Source: Takakia lepidozioides | Taxonomy: Eukaryota > Streptophyta > Takakiopsida > Takakiales > Takakiaceae | DNA length: 60,000 nt | Direction of reading: 5' to 3' | NCBI GenBank assembly: GCA_030704615.1 | Contig: CM060731.1 | Location: 95,090,756 to 95,150,755 of the forward strand | Shown here: piece by piece, positions 20,150 to 31,700 of the stretch | How the letters are laid out: the number at the start of each line of letters is the position of its first letter | Position numbering within the stretch: the stretch's first letter is position 1 | The notes under the pieces: model-generated | The model's database searches: none | What the model was told of the DNA's origin: nothing | What the model saw: only the letters and a program-made list of their open reading frames with translations | Translations under genes and position numbers: made by a program

Positions 20150-22455
20150 AAGAAGATAAAAAAAAAATTGAAAACCAATTGCAGCAGAAGATCCAGCAGA
20201 TCGGCAGTGGCGGTAATGGAGCCGTCTGCCAAGGCGCCTTATGCATGAAACATGATGCCCACATTGACTGCATTTTCAGAAGTGGTGGCTTGGGGTGGTG
20301 AGCTTTTGGAGGGCAAAGAGTTTTGACCAGGGCCAAGTTGATTCTTGGGGGTGGAGCACAACAACAAACAGTGTTTAATGGATGCCTAGTTGATAGCAGC
20401 ATTTACATATGAGTGCATCTTGAAATTGAAGCCAAGCTCCAATCTTCATTATTCTGTTGGCGACTTGCCAAAGAAATGTCGCACATTGTTTGGTCGAGGA
20501 TGCTGAATCCTGAGCATGCAGACGTGGCCCGGCTCACGTGAGCCCACCTTTCGAAAGCAATACCTGTAACCGCGGGCACTACGTCTTATAGCCGCACGTG
20601 GAAATTCGCATAGATTGGACCCAAAAACCTTGCCATGACACACCGAGTCACATAAAGAATAGAACTGGGGTCTGGCATATAGTCAAAGCACTGATAATAA
20701 AAGACACATAACCCTAGAGTGCGAGAAAGAAAAGATGTATTCAGACAACCCCCGAGAGCAAAATGACAATATGTAGAATAAAAATTGTATTTTTGGCATT
20801 ACATTCTATGTTCAACCAGATGAGGCCAGTGATTTTTTTCTTAAATTTGAAAAATAGCATGAGTGGCTACAAGAAATAGCTATATATTCTGTTCATCCAT
20901 TGAAAATTTGGATAGAATCATCCTCCTATGTACTTTCATCCATTTATATCATCCACATTTGGCGAATTCATCCATTATTATTATTTTCCTTGTAGAAGTT
21001 TGGCGATTTCATCCATGAAAAAATTGGGGAATTTACGACAGAATATTCCATTTTAATGTTTTGAGGTCGATTTTCCGCCAAAAAAAAAAACACTGGATGA
21101 GGCTATCAGCAGAGCCAAAACTGGATGAATATCTAGAAACGGAGGGAACATCCTGCACAAAAATCCTACCCGCTCTACGGGATTGTCTAAATCTATGCAC
21201 AAAATGCGATGGAGAAGGCAGTGGCAAATGCACTTCTGCCTGACCCCCCCTTTCGATGGCAACGACTCTTCATAGATCTATTCTGATTTGCTAATGGAGG
21301 GTGTGAAAGCCTTGGATGCAGCTTTAATCCGATGCTCTCAAGATAAGCAAGTAGCTCTTATTTCTCAACTCAACTCTGCAAGGGGATGGCAAGGACCTCT
21401 CTGCTTTGGATACACGGATTTTGGCACTACCTGGTCACACGAGCTCCTAGCACGGTGGAGACTCCCCTGACCTGCGGGCTTCCCCGATGGAAGGAGATGA
21501 CAACATCATCAACTGGTGTCATCGGAAGAATCGCAGTTCAAAACTTAAAGCTCATCTTAACTTCGAGTTGCTTCGGTGCAAGGCTCAAACGGTAGATTTG
21601 CTAGTGCTCTTCTCTGCTGTTAGGGTCCGCAGCTCTCAATTCTGGACTTGTGCTTCCGGATCCTTGTTTGCTCTGTTATCTACTCGGGACCTCTGGGCGG
21701 CACTGTCATCACTTGTAATGGGCCCTCATGACTTCTGAGGTTATTTTTTTATTATCCTTCAATGCAATTCTGGGGTTTCGGTCCCCTTTAAAAACAAAAA
21801 CAAAATTGAGCATATAAGTTTGCCAGCTAGGTGTTGAGAGTTCCCCATGCTTGCCAATACCCAGTTCTGGTACATTCTAGGATTATAGAATTACATCTCA
21901 GTGTCTGCAAGGATCTCCATCATGATCGAACCACAGGTGAAGTAACTAGGAAATTTGGACGAGGACAACCAAGTATGTTGAGACCTAAGGAGGTTGTGCC
22001 AGGAGTACCACAACAAAAAGTCAAATGTCTTATTTTATCGGGCAACAAGATTACTACAATGGTCTCCTTCTTGAGCTGTCGACATTGTCTCTGTAATGGA
22101 AGTCAACAAGTTCAATTTTACCCACCTCAATAGTTGTGGGTTAACTTACAAAAATCTAGGGCTGTTGAATTCAGAAATCCTTAATAATGGGTTGAATGAA
22201 TGCGGACAAGAATTAAACTTCCCTTCTCTAACAGCCAATACACTTTTCTAATCAATTATTCTACCAATTATCAATTATTATACAGTGGTCCCAAAAAAAA
22301 GCAGACAGATAGCTGGGCCTGGTGGTATTGCACTCTGCGCTTGCTTGATTGTGCTATTGTTAACCCTGGCTGCTTGTTCAATAGGATATCCCTGCATTTC
22401 TCCATCCAGAGCTGAAGAACAACGGAGGATGACCATTAGCAAAAGAAGTACCAAT
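20150..22455. other. Intergenic region without a supported gene
   Basis: I find only short open frames. One at 21289-21467 (CSQDKQVALISQLNSARGWQ, then LCFGYTDFGTTW) reads protein-like but matches nothing I know and is followed by stops. A TTCATCCA-rich patch like the one at 440-600 occurs near 20895-21015. There is a run of ten A at about 21079. Confidence 0.4.
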
Positions 22456-23863
22456 TTAGGGCACCCTATCAAAAGGTTGTGTATCGTGATAACACGTATT
22501 CCACACCGCGTACGCGGCTGTTGCAGCCTGGCTTTTGGAGCAATTTGGATTCATGGCCACACTAATCTGAGCCCTCCTTTTTACACAAACCTGCTACCCA
22601 CACCCAACCCAGCATGACCAGCTTTACTCTCACTTACTCTTCTGACTCCCAAATCTGGAATGTAGCAACTGCCCACACAGGTTCTCAAAATGCACAGAAC
22701 ATATAGGCTTACACGCCAAAGAGATGACATACCTGATGCTGCTTTTGGATTCCAAAATTGCCGCGATTCAGCTCTTGCTTCCAATGACAATCCCCACTCA
22801 AGTTAGCTGCTCGTATCTGCCATACCCCAAAAATCTCTACACAGATCACGTTTCTTGTTCAATGTCATGTCAAAAACTCTCTGCATATTAGGCAATTTGG
22901 CCTCAAGCTACCATCAAGCAACTACCCTGAGCAGCACTGGAATGGTCATAACTGATGGCTGCACACTAAGACTAAGGTAGCAACATAACAGACTGAGAAA
23001 CCTTCTGCAAGCTGCAAAAGCCTAAACAGATCCAGCAACCAACAGGTCACTCACACTCAATGCCACCTCTCCAGCAAACCTAACAGAAAAAGTAAACCAC
23101 ACTGAGTACCATGACCTTTCTTGAAAACTATCCATTCAAGCATGTTCCTAATAGACATCACAATCGGTGTTACACTGTAATAAGTGCAAACCACTGACCA
23201 GAGATATACGTCCATATCTACTATTGAGAAAGTGGTGACTTCTAGATAACATTCCCACACTTTGTCTTACACATCAATTAGATGAACCCCTTAAGAAGCA
23301 TGATTGATTCGTCTTTGACCTGTCTTCACAAAAGCTAGCAAAGCCTGGGCAAAAGAGGCACACCTCACTGCAAGCATGGTGCTCACAATTGGTCCAATCT
23401 AAGTTTGCAGCACGGCAATGGTCGTAAGCATGCAACAGCTCATGGGTCATAGCCACGTCCACTTCATCCTGCATCATCAAATGGTTGCTGCAGATCACCA
23501 CCTGCAAAGTATAGAACCCATCAATATACTGCACCTTGCACTTAATTTACCCCTGCACATACAAAGTGCTGGTACGGAAATCCAGTTATAGGTGGAGCTC
23601 AAGCATAGTCTACCCATATGTCCACAACATCATGAAAGAGGGTAGAAATAGTACAGAAAAGACCTGACCCCATCATCCCGCTTGAAGCCACCACCAACTT
23701 GCATATCACATACTTCAGATTTGAAGAATTGATCTGCTACAGGACAGCCTGCCTTCTCAAGAGCCTCTCGCATGAACTTCACCATAGGATCTGCATTACA
23801 AATATCACACTTTCCCTTACACTCTTTGTGCTTGGCGCCTTGAGGCAGAGGGCGGAAGGTCAC
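22456..23863 (-). CDS. ATP23: Mitochondrial inner membrane protease ATP23
   Basis: This is a zinc metallopeptidase of the M76 family, which in yeast processes the Atp6 precursor and assists ATP synthase assembly in the intermembrane space. Four exons on the minus strand fit together with GT-AG borders. Exon 23669-23863 has DPMVKFMREALEKAGC and MQVGGGFKRDDG. Exon 23364-23501 starts VVICSNHLMMQDEVDV and holds the active site HELLHAYDHCRAANLDW and NCEHHACSE. Exon 22733-22816 has IRAANLSGDCHWKQELNRG. The last exon, 22456-22590, has VCVKRRAQISVAMNPNC and ends CYHDTQPFDRVP-stop. All junctions shown keep frame. The HEXXH is intact. The first exon must lie upstream of 23863 (an acceptor TGTAG precedes it) and was not found. 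No transposon damage is seen in the exons. Confidence 0.93.
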
Positions 23864-23889
23864 TACACATCAGACAGCCCTTAGATAAC

Positions 23890-24675
23890 ATGAAAAGAAT
23901 TCTAAAAGAACGGTAGAATCTCATCAGCCTGGGTCGGAAAGCCTGAAGCCCTACACCTAGACCTCAGGCAGTAACAACCAAGCTACTCCACGAAGACAAC
24001 TTAATAAATTTATTGCAACCACACCACCCTTGTGTAAGCATCAATACAGCCACCACATAGCCCATGACTGAACGTGTAGGGGAAGGCCTGAGTGGAGGGC
24101 CTTCCCCAACGTGAAAACCCGACCTAGCGGGGCCTTACAACGTGAAAACCTAACCTAGCAGGGCCTTAAAAATTTGTAAGATACCTGCCAGCCTAGCAGG
24201 ACCTTACAACTCCCGTAAGGTACCTCCAAATACAAAGGAAAAATTAGGTCAGTTCTTACGTCAATAAATCAATCCCCCAGCAACCCACAATTCGGTACGG
24301 GGATAGCAAGGGCGTACTAACTGCGAGAGAGGGAGTGCCGGATCATCTGTTGGCAGCGCTCTGGCGTCGTGCCGTAAGGCACATTTGCAGGCGTGCTCTG
24401 GCCCGCTTCCTCCATCCCCCTGCGCAGACTCACTGTATTGCAGAATTGTTGTAGGGCTGAGTACCTACCCGTGATCGACCCAGAAACGATTCAGGGATTG
24501 GACGAGAAACGCTTGAGAGAGTTTCCAAGATGTACTGTTGCAACTATAAAGGTTGGTGGAACGGTGACGGATGTCGGGTACAGGACGGCGGAGCTGGCGT
24601 GCCACTTGGCTTCTCCACCGTATTGTATTGACCTTTACAGCTGTACTTTTATATCCATGCAGCGCACCACACTCT
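23890..24675. other. Upstream region of ATP23; short GGGCCTTACAA repeats
   Basis: Between about 24105 and 24240 the plus strand holds three to four degenerate copies of a roughly 35-base unit (ACGTGAAAACC, then CTAGCRGGGCCTTA). A first ATP23 exon or promoter could lie here, but I cannot place it. The open frame 24393-24785 on plus overlaps the TIR element and looks non-coding. Confidence 0.4.
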
Positions 24676-25504
24676 GGGGGCACTTTACACTACTGACCAA
24701 GACCAGCAAATCGTGGGACCAAGAAGTGCCACTCTTGGGCTGGTCTTCCTTTTCCTTGGTCTGGACCAGTGTTGGCCGGTTATAGGAATTTTACATATCC
24801 GCCGGTTAAGGTTACTTCAATATTTTTGGGATGGACACACTCTATGGTTATGTATAAGTATAAATTTTTTATTTTAGTATATCCATCGGTTATCTATTCT
24901 ATAAAATTCTTCAAATTTAGACGGTTATGAATAAGACGCTTAGAGGTGTCTTAAAATTGGCGAATATATATGCAATTGGCGTTACATATAATATATTGAA
25001 TGGGCACTCCTCAATGATTTTTGTTAAAAATAATCAAATTCTCACATGACATCCAAATGAAGATGAGAACCTTTAATAAAGATGAGTAATAGATAGGTAA
25101 TGCTAGAATGCTCTAAGTACATACATGAGACACTGACAAATAAAATGATTAAAGTAAGAAAGGAAAAAAGCCAAAGAGGGAAGTTGGCTTACATTTAACG
25201 TAGCAATAAGTTATACATACTGAGCCCACCTCTTGCAAAAGTTGCCAATAGTAAGGCATGCAGGCAATCAATGCAGTTGCGTTGTGTGAGGAGACGTGTC
25301 CTATACTTAACCGTTCTAGGGGTGGTCAAAATGCCTTAGTAATCCGGGTATAGAGTGTAGTGCTAACCTTAATATAGGGTACATATACATACTCACCTCC
25401 CAACCATCGTCCCTAATGTAAAGCCCTTGGGACCAATTTTCGGCCCTTGACCAATAAGAATGCTCCATTTCCGCTTGGTCTTGGTCCTTAGTGTAAAGTG
25501 GCCC
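24676..25504. mobile_element. Small non-autonomous TIR element
   Basis: The left end reads GGGGGCACTTTACACTACTG then ACCAAGACCAG. The reverse complement of the right end reads AGGGCCACTTTACACTAAGG then ACCAAGACCAAG. That is an imperfect terminal inverted repeat of about 30 bases on a segment of about 830 bp. ACTCT precedes the left end, and ACTCT occurs two to three bases after the right end, a possible target duplication. The interior is AT-rich and has no transposase. It lies just upstream of the oxidoreductase gene at 25676. Confidence 0.7.
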
Positions 25505-25675
25505 TAACTCTCTCTCTCTCTCATTGGACGTCATGTGTCCCTCCTTACTCTCAGCGTTATACCCCTCCTTCGTTTCTTTTTCTAGTATCTCGTTTATGTA
25601 AGCAAACGTTTCTCGGTCTTAGTCAAGTTACTGCAGCTCTGTGTTTGACACATTGGAAGCTTGAGGAAAGCGCAG

Positions 25676-27051
25676 ATGGGAGAGGTGAGGATTGCATCCT
25701 GGGTTGCGCGGGAAATTGCGCGCAAGCTGGTAAGAGCCATGCTGCGCACGCCGGGCGTGCGCGTGTCCGCTATAGGCAGCCGGTCTGGCCAAGGCTCAGG
25801 CTTTTGCAGCAGCCAACAACCTTCCTCCTGAGGCCAAGAGCTATGGCAGCTATCAGCGAGTCCTGGATGATGAAGAAGTGGATGCGGTGTACATTCCCCT
25901 GCCATCAGGCCTCCATATTGAGTGGGTGCTGAAAGCTGCAGAAAAGAAGAAACATGTGCTGCTGGAAAAACCTCCAGCACTGTCTGTAGCAGAGATGGAT
26001 GTGATGCTTACCGCAATCAAAAAGCACGGTTTGCAGTTCGATGGTACAATGTGGATGCATCATCCCAGAACTGCGCAAATGCACCAAGTCATCCACAACT
26101 CTGACCTTCTAGGTGACCTTGTGCAGGTAATGTACAGCCTGTCTGTGGTGGCATGGTCATAGACCCTGTCGTCTCTGTTTGAAATGTAATCTTTTCGGGT
26201 TTGGGGCCACTGTGCAAAGGATGTAACAAAGGTGTACGTACTCTGAACAGATTGCAAGCTGCTAATATGCCCCCCTTTGTTGAACCACCTTTCTATCGAA
26301 CCTTTTCCCTTTAGCCATGCCAATTGTTCTTCCATCCCAGCTTCAGCGGGGGTCATCAATTCTGTTGGTAAGCTTGTCACTAGACTCGGCCACGCGTCTG
26401 AGGTAGATATGCCTGTCGTTGTGGGTGGCAGGTGGACTCGATGTTCCACTACAATGGGGAGCGCGCAGTTGACTGGTCACAGGATGTACGCATGCAGCCT
26501 CAATTGGATGGGCTGGGAGCTCTGGGAGACATAGGATGGTATTGCAGTCGTGCCATCTTGTGGGCATTCGACTTTGCGATGCCTGAGACAGTGACAGCGC
26601 AACCCGGCTCCAAGGTAGACAAAGCTGGCGCGATTACCAGTTGCGGTGCAACGTACGTATGGAGTGATGGACGCACTGCCACATTTACTTGCTCATTTCA
26701 TGCAACGTTGTGATGAAGATAACTGTTATTGGAACCAAAGGAAGCATGGAGCTGGACGACTTTGTGATACCTGTCAGAGAAGATGTGGCTTCGTTTAAAG
26801 TTGTGAGGGATAGTGGGTTTGCAGATAGGGCAACAGGCTTGACGGCCACCACAGAGATTCATGAAGTGAAAACAGAGCTGCCGCAAGAAGCTCTGATGGT
26901 GCAGGAATTTGCAAGGTTTGTGACTGGGATCCGTGATGGCACTGGAAAACCAGACTCCACATGGCCTACCATTTCCAAAAAGACTCAAATGCTTTTGAAT
27001 GCTGTGAAGTCATCCATCGAAGGTCATGGCTTTCCTACCATCACTCTGTGA
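25676..27051 (+). pseudogene. Gfo/Idh/MocA-type NAD(P)-dependent oxidoreductase, frameshifted
   Basis: Two exons encode a plant-type Gfo/Idh/MocA dehydrogenase: an N-terminal Rossmann fold that binds NAD(P), and a C-terminal alpha/beta domain. Exon 1 (25676-26126) has the start MGEVRIA, then VSAIGSRS, SYGSYQRVLDDEEVDAVYIP, the family EKP motif (HVLLEKPPALSVAEMD) and FDGTMWMHHPRT. Exon 2 (26432-27051) has FHYNGERAVDWSQDVRMQP, LGALGDIGWYCSRAILWAFD and, in another frame, MKITVIGTKGSMELDDF. Three frame breaks are visible: near 25715 and near 25780 in the nucleotide-binding loop, and near 26710. Intron borders are a good GTAATG donor and a GGCAG acceptor. Either it is a young pseudogene or the sequence has indel errors. 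A decayed partial duplicate follows at 27857. Confidence 0.85.
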
Positions 27052-27856
27052 TTTTTCTAGCCTCTCAAACTGCAATAAAGTGAGCAGGTACCGTTCAAGA
27101 GCAGAGAAGAGACAAGAAGAGACTTGTCCCAAGCCTGATATGAAGGTGATTTCAGAAAATTGGACATCTGAAAACCATGGGAAACTTGGAATCCTGGTAT
27201 GATGCTGCTTGCACTGACACTGCAAGAATCACAGTCACACAAATTCCCCCTCTGGACGAGGTGGCCAGCTGCAGAGTAGAAGTAAGGATATGAAGCTAGT
27301 GAGTGCAAAAGCAGGACTAAGTTATGGTTAATCAAAACAGTCAGAGGGTCAAAGCCAACAGAGAAGGTGACAACAGTCTACCATGGCAACAGTTGCCTAA
27401 CAAGAAGATCAAGTAGATTGGACAGGTGAGTTACTTGGAACTGGATCAGGTTGATGCCTTTCGAGTACCAATGGCTAAGAAGATGGAAAGAGATGTTGCG
27501 AATTGTGCACATATAGGAGGGAGGTCCTGCAGTTCTTAGTCTCTGGAAAGTTCAAGAAGCTTAGATTCCCATGGAGGAGTGGTGTAGAGGTACTCCATAC
27601 ACACCGGTGCATAGATGACTTGTGTACACAGCAAGCCACTGCACATGATCTGTTGATGTAGCTTCAATCAGTGTTGGAACTACACTGTGCAAAAGCTCAG
27701 TTTTCACCTGGTTCCATAAAACAAGTGTTATTTCAACCATGAACAGAATGCAGGGCTTTCAGTAGTTGCAGCAAGATTCCTACTGTACATACAAGGATTT
27801 GCGATTCAGGAGCAGTGGTACATTACATTGATGGCATAAATGCCATAAATTACGCG
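27052..27856. other. 3' flank of the oxidoreductase, no gene
   Basis: No coding signal is visible. It may include the 3' UTR of the gene at 25676 and the eroded upstream part of the duplicate. Confidence 0.4.
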
Positions 27857-28072
27857 CAGAGTGAGTGGGTGCTGAAGACTGTAAAACATGAGCTGCTTGA
27901 GAAGCTTCCAGCACACTCTAGCAGAAATGATGGCAATTTTAAGGCAAGCTTTGCAGTTCATGGATGGGATGTGGATGCATCCGAGAACTACCCAAATGAT
28001 TCCCAACTCTGGAGTTTTAGGCGATCTCCTTGAGGTGATGTGCATACTGTCTGTGGTTGCATGCTGATAGAT
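27857..28072 (+). pseudogene. Decayed partial duplicate of the oxidoreductase exon 1
   Basis: The stretch AGAGTGAGTGGGTGCTGAAG and what follows aligns with exon 1 and the start of the intron of the gene at 25676. It covers the HIEWVLKAAEKK to LGDLVQ part (here SEWVLKTVKHELLEK, then FAVHGWDVDAS) and continues past the donor (TGCATACTGTCTGTGGTTGC against TGTACAGCCTGTCTGTGGTG). The copy has lost codons and frame. It shows that a genomic DNA duplication, not a processed copy, created it. Confidence 0.75.
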
Positions 28073-28774
28073 AGGGGTCCTCTCTGGTTTCCAATGCCCG
28101 ACACACAGGAATCAAACAATTCTTTATCTCATAGTGCATGGAATGATTTATAGGCCCCACGTGGAAGTTTCCTTGCACCCAGGATGGAATCTTGTTGTTC
28201 TGCCTTTTGACCAGCTTGAATGTTGCTAACTGGAAAGAAAGATGTTAGTACCATCCTGAAAAGAGGCACAAATAGATATGCTTCGTGCTACCGTGATCAC
28301 ATATATCTGAGAATGAATACAGGTATCCTTTACTTTGGAGGAAACTTAATGGAACTATGCCATGGCAAGCCAACCATCACAGACATAGTTTAGACCACTC
28401 TGACAGACTAGTAATTTGTGCTGGATGACAGCTTTCATGCACACAATCACTGGCTTCAATTTCCTAGCTTTTCTGAAATGAGTTCTGTAACATCATCCAT
28501 GGCATGATGGAGAGCATAGTCTGCAAAAGAAGTTGAAGTTTACAGCTTTTCTGCTAGGTGAGTGCTCCGGGCAGTAATGTCCAATCAACCCCACTAGAAC
28601 AAAACAAATCATCAATTTACACGCGACATCTTTACATTATACAGAGAAGGCAGGTATTGAGCAGCTGAATACCTTTATATCTACCGTAGCCATTGTCTAC
28701 TTCATGCTACTGCTGCTCGTGTATGCCACTGTTACTCTTCTCATCATGAAAGATGCCACTAGTAGCCTTTGAAC

Positions 28775-31700
28775 CTAGACAGTACCAATGGTTGGAACGG
28801 TACCCCCCTCATCCCAGTCAGCTACCACTTGACAAGGTTCAAAAAACTCATGACAGAGGGCTTCAGCAGCATCGATCCGAATGTTGGGGTCTACCTGCAG
28901 ACACTTTTCCAGAAGATCGAAGAGGGATGCAGGAAGCCTTTCTATCATTTCAATTCTCCTGGCATGGCTGCTGCACCACTCCTTAACTGTGACGGGCATT
29001 TGACACAATGCTTGGAACCCCTACATTACAACAGTATATATCCACCCCAAATGTTAGCAGTAGATCCACGAGCATGAGATTCCTCTTAGGCATGAAAGAT
29101 GCTGTAATTGACGCAACTGCTGTAAGAGGGTTGCAATCTCATGGGGACTTACATTAAATAGTCCCTGTTAGTGGATGAGCCACAAACACTGGCTCTTGTA
29201 TTGACAAGAAACAAGTGACACAACCGTAGCAAGATTTGTAGCTGCATCAATGCCATAAGCTCCCATATGGCTTAGCAAATGTTGAATTGAAGCCCAAATC
29301 AATGATGAGAGCACCCATTAATGACCTTGTGAGTCCTCTTGAGCCTTACTACTGTGGCGTGTGACATTTTGATGAAGAATAAGTTCAAGCTTGAAGCCCC
29401 GTGTTAGCAGCAATATACTAAACATACATTCTTTGTTATCTCTTCATAGAATCATAGGTTGTCAGAACATATTTGAGAGAGTATAATTTTATCCCGTATG
29501 ACATTACCAACCTTTCTGTGACTGCTATTTCTCTGTTCTGATGTTGATCCTTATTGATTGGTGGCATTACAACAATGAACTGTATTGCCATCTTTGAGTT
29601 TAACAGGATTCTTGCAGATGAAGAGTACCAGAGGAAGTTTGTGGAAGCAATTATGCTCTTTAGCCAGCTTCACCAGATATTTGGCACCCCGCAGTTTGGC
29701 AATGTCCCTCAATGCTCTGCACATACATGCCCCATTCCCACATTACTGCCTCAGTCCCCACCTCCAAAGGATCTTTGTTCATACTATGAACACCATAGAG
29801 ATGGCCAGCAAACATGGACAAGGCATTGCCAAATCAGAGGTTAAAGTGCTTATTTGATCAGTTGTTACACATCCTTCACCCTCCTCTTCTCTGACTATGT
29901 ATGTGTATCTAGAAACAAACAAACCTACCTGCCTGCACGCACGTCCCTTATAACAAGAGAAGGTGGTTAAGAACACGATGGCAGGAGAAGAGATGAGGGG
30001 ACATACTGTTCACTGGTGCTCGATGGGAAGGGAGCTCTGCCTGCAACCAGCTGCAGCAGACTCACGCCAGCAGACCAGATATCCAGTTTTGTGCTTTGCA
30101 TATTGGATTTTAGTAGCACCTGATTTCAGCCCAGAAGTACACTTCCCACCGTGAGTAGCATACATTAATGGCTCCTAGATATGTCTCTCACTTTTCCCCT
30201 CATTCATGATTGATGAAAGTATTGCCAAGTGTTTTTTAATGGGACATTTGAACCAAACCAAGTAAAGCTAGTATAAGGAGGATAGCAAACCTCAGGCGCC
30301 CGATAGCCCTTAGTCCCCGCACAAGGCCCATCTTTTGGCAGGTTACGACGCATCCCTGCAAATTATGCAATCTGAATCAAGAAACAGCTAACAAAAGATT
30401 CTGTAGTCTGAGCTGCACAAGGAATTGCCATACTGCCCACACAAAGACAACATGTAAATCGGCCATAAAGAGGTTGGTTTCCAGAGAGCACTCAAAAAAA
30501 AACTTCCAAAGACATTCACGGAATCAAAGGTTATTTTCATCTTTATTGACTATATCAATCAGAAGAAAACCAACAATTGACTTGTTCGATGCAAACTGAA
30601 TACGTGTGTCTGAAGCATTTTCAGTGCCGGTTGGTACATGAGCATGGGAAACAGGCTTTGCTTGCCCACAAGTACTCCCGTGCAACATCTGGTGACTACT
30701 GCAACAATATACAGCAAGTTGAGTAGAGCCAATGTCAACTGATATCCATCCCCAGTAGGATACGCTACCTTTGCTATGAGGCTTGGGAGGAGAGACTGGC
30801 AGTCTGGTGGCCCCCCGGTTCTTGTGCTGCAAGGCAGCTACACGCTTGCGTTGTGAGGCAGGTGGATTACTAGGGGGGGTGGGGGTGGTGGTTGCTCGAT
30901 TCAAGGCCTCGGTTCGCTGCTTGAGGAACTGTGCATAGCGAAGCACACCAAGTGTTGGAGGCATCCAGGCCAGCTCCCCAAGGACCGACTGTGATACAGG
31001 TCCTCCATCCTGCTCCCTTGAAGGCGTCTGTTAAACCCAAAAGGTTGCCTGATTTTCAGATACTTGATAGACCTTCCCAAAATGAGGTGAAAATGCATGA
31101 GACATGTTTACATTTTCTAAGTTAAGGAGTAGGTACGTCCAGCCCCTGGAAACCTCTTGCATTTAAGTAGGCATTTAAATAAGCATTTACCCTTCAAAGT
31201 ACGCCCTTATACACACTAGAAGACAGTCATGCACATACTGCAGGTTTGAAAGAATGTCGGTTCCCACAGAGCCCAGAAGAGGGAGCGCAAGCATCTGTAA
31301 CCACTGTTGCCTTGGAGCTGGAATCTGCAGCTATAGACCTCTTCCTGCTGCCCTCTTCAATTGTTGGAGCAATTCCTCCTTTGATCCTGGGTTTCCAAGA
31401 GGTGGTTGGCTGGAGAGTCTGTTGAGAGGACACACTAGCATAGTGGCTCCCTCCAGCTGGTAAGGCTTCCCTGCTTGAAGAGGTGGAATGAGATCAGATC
31501 CACAACCCAAACAGGCCGTCCATAGTTGGAGCACAGTTGGGCTGTTGTGCATGTTGCCGTCGTCAAGGGGCTTCACCCATGACAGTTTTAGTGTATCTTT
31601 GCAAACCAGATGGACGAAAGCAGATGACATTTAAGTAGTGCTACAAACAGGACCTGTTGAAGCAGCAAAATAATGTGGCATTTCCAATCATCTGCCAAAA

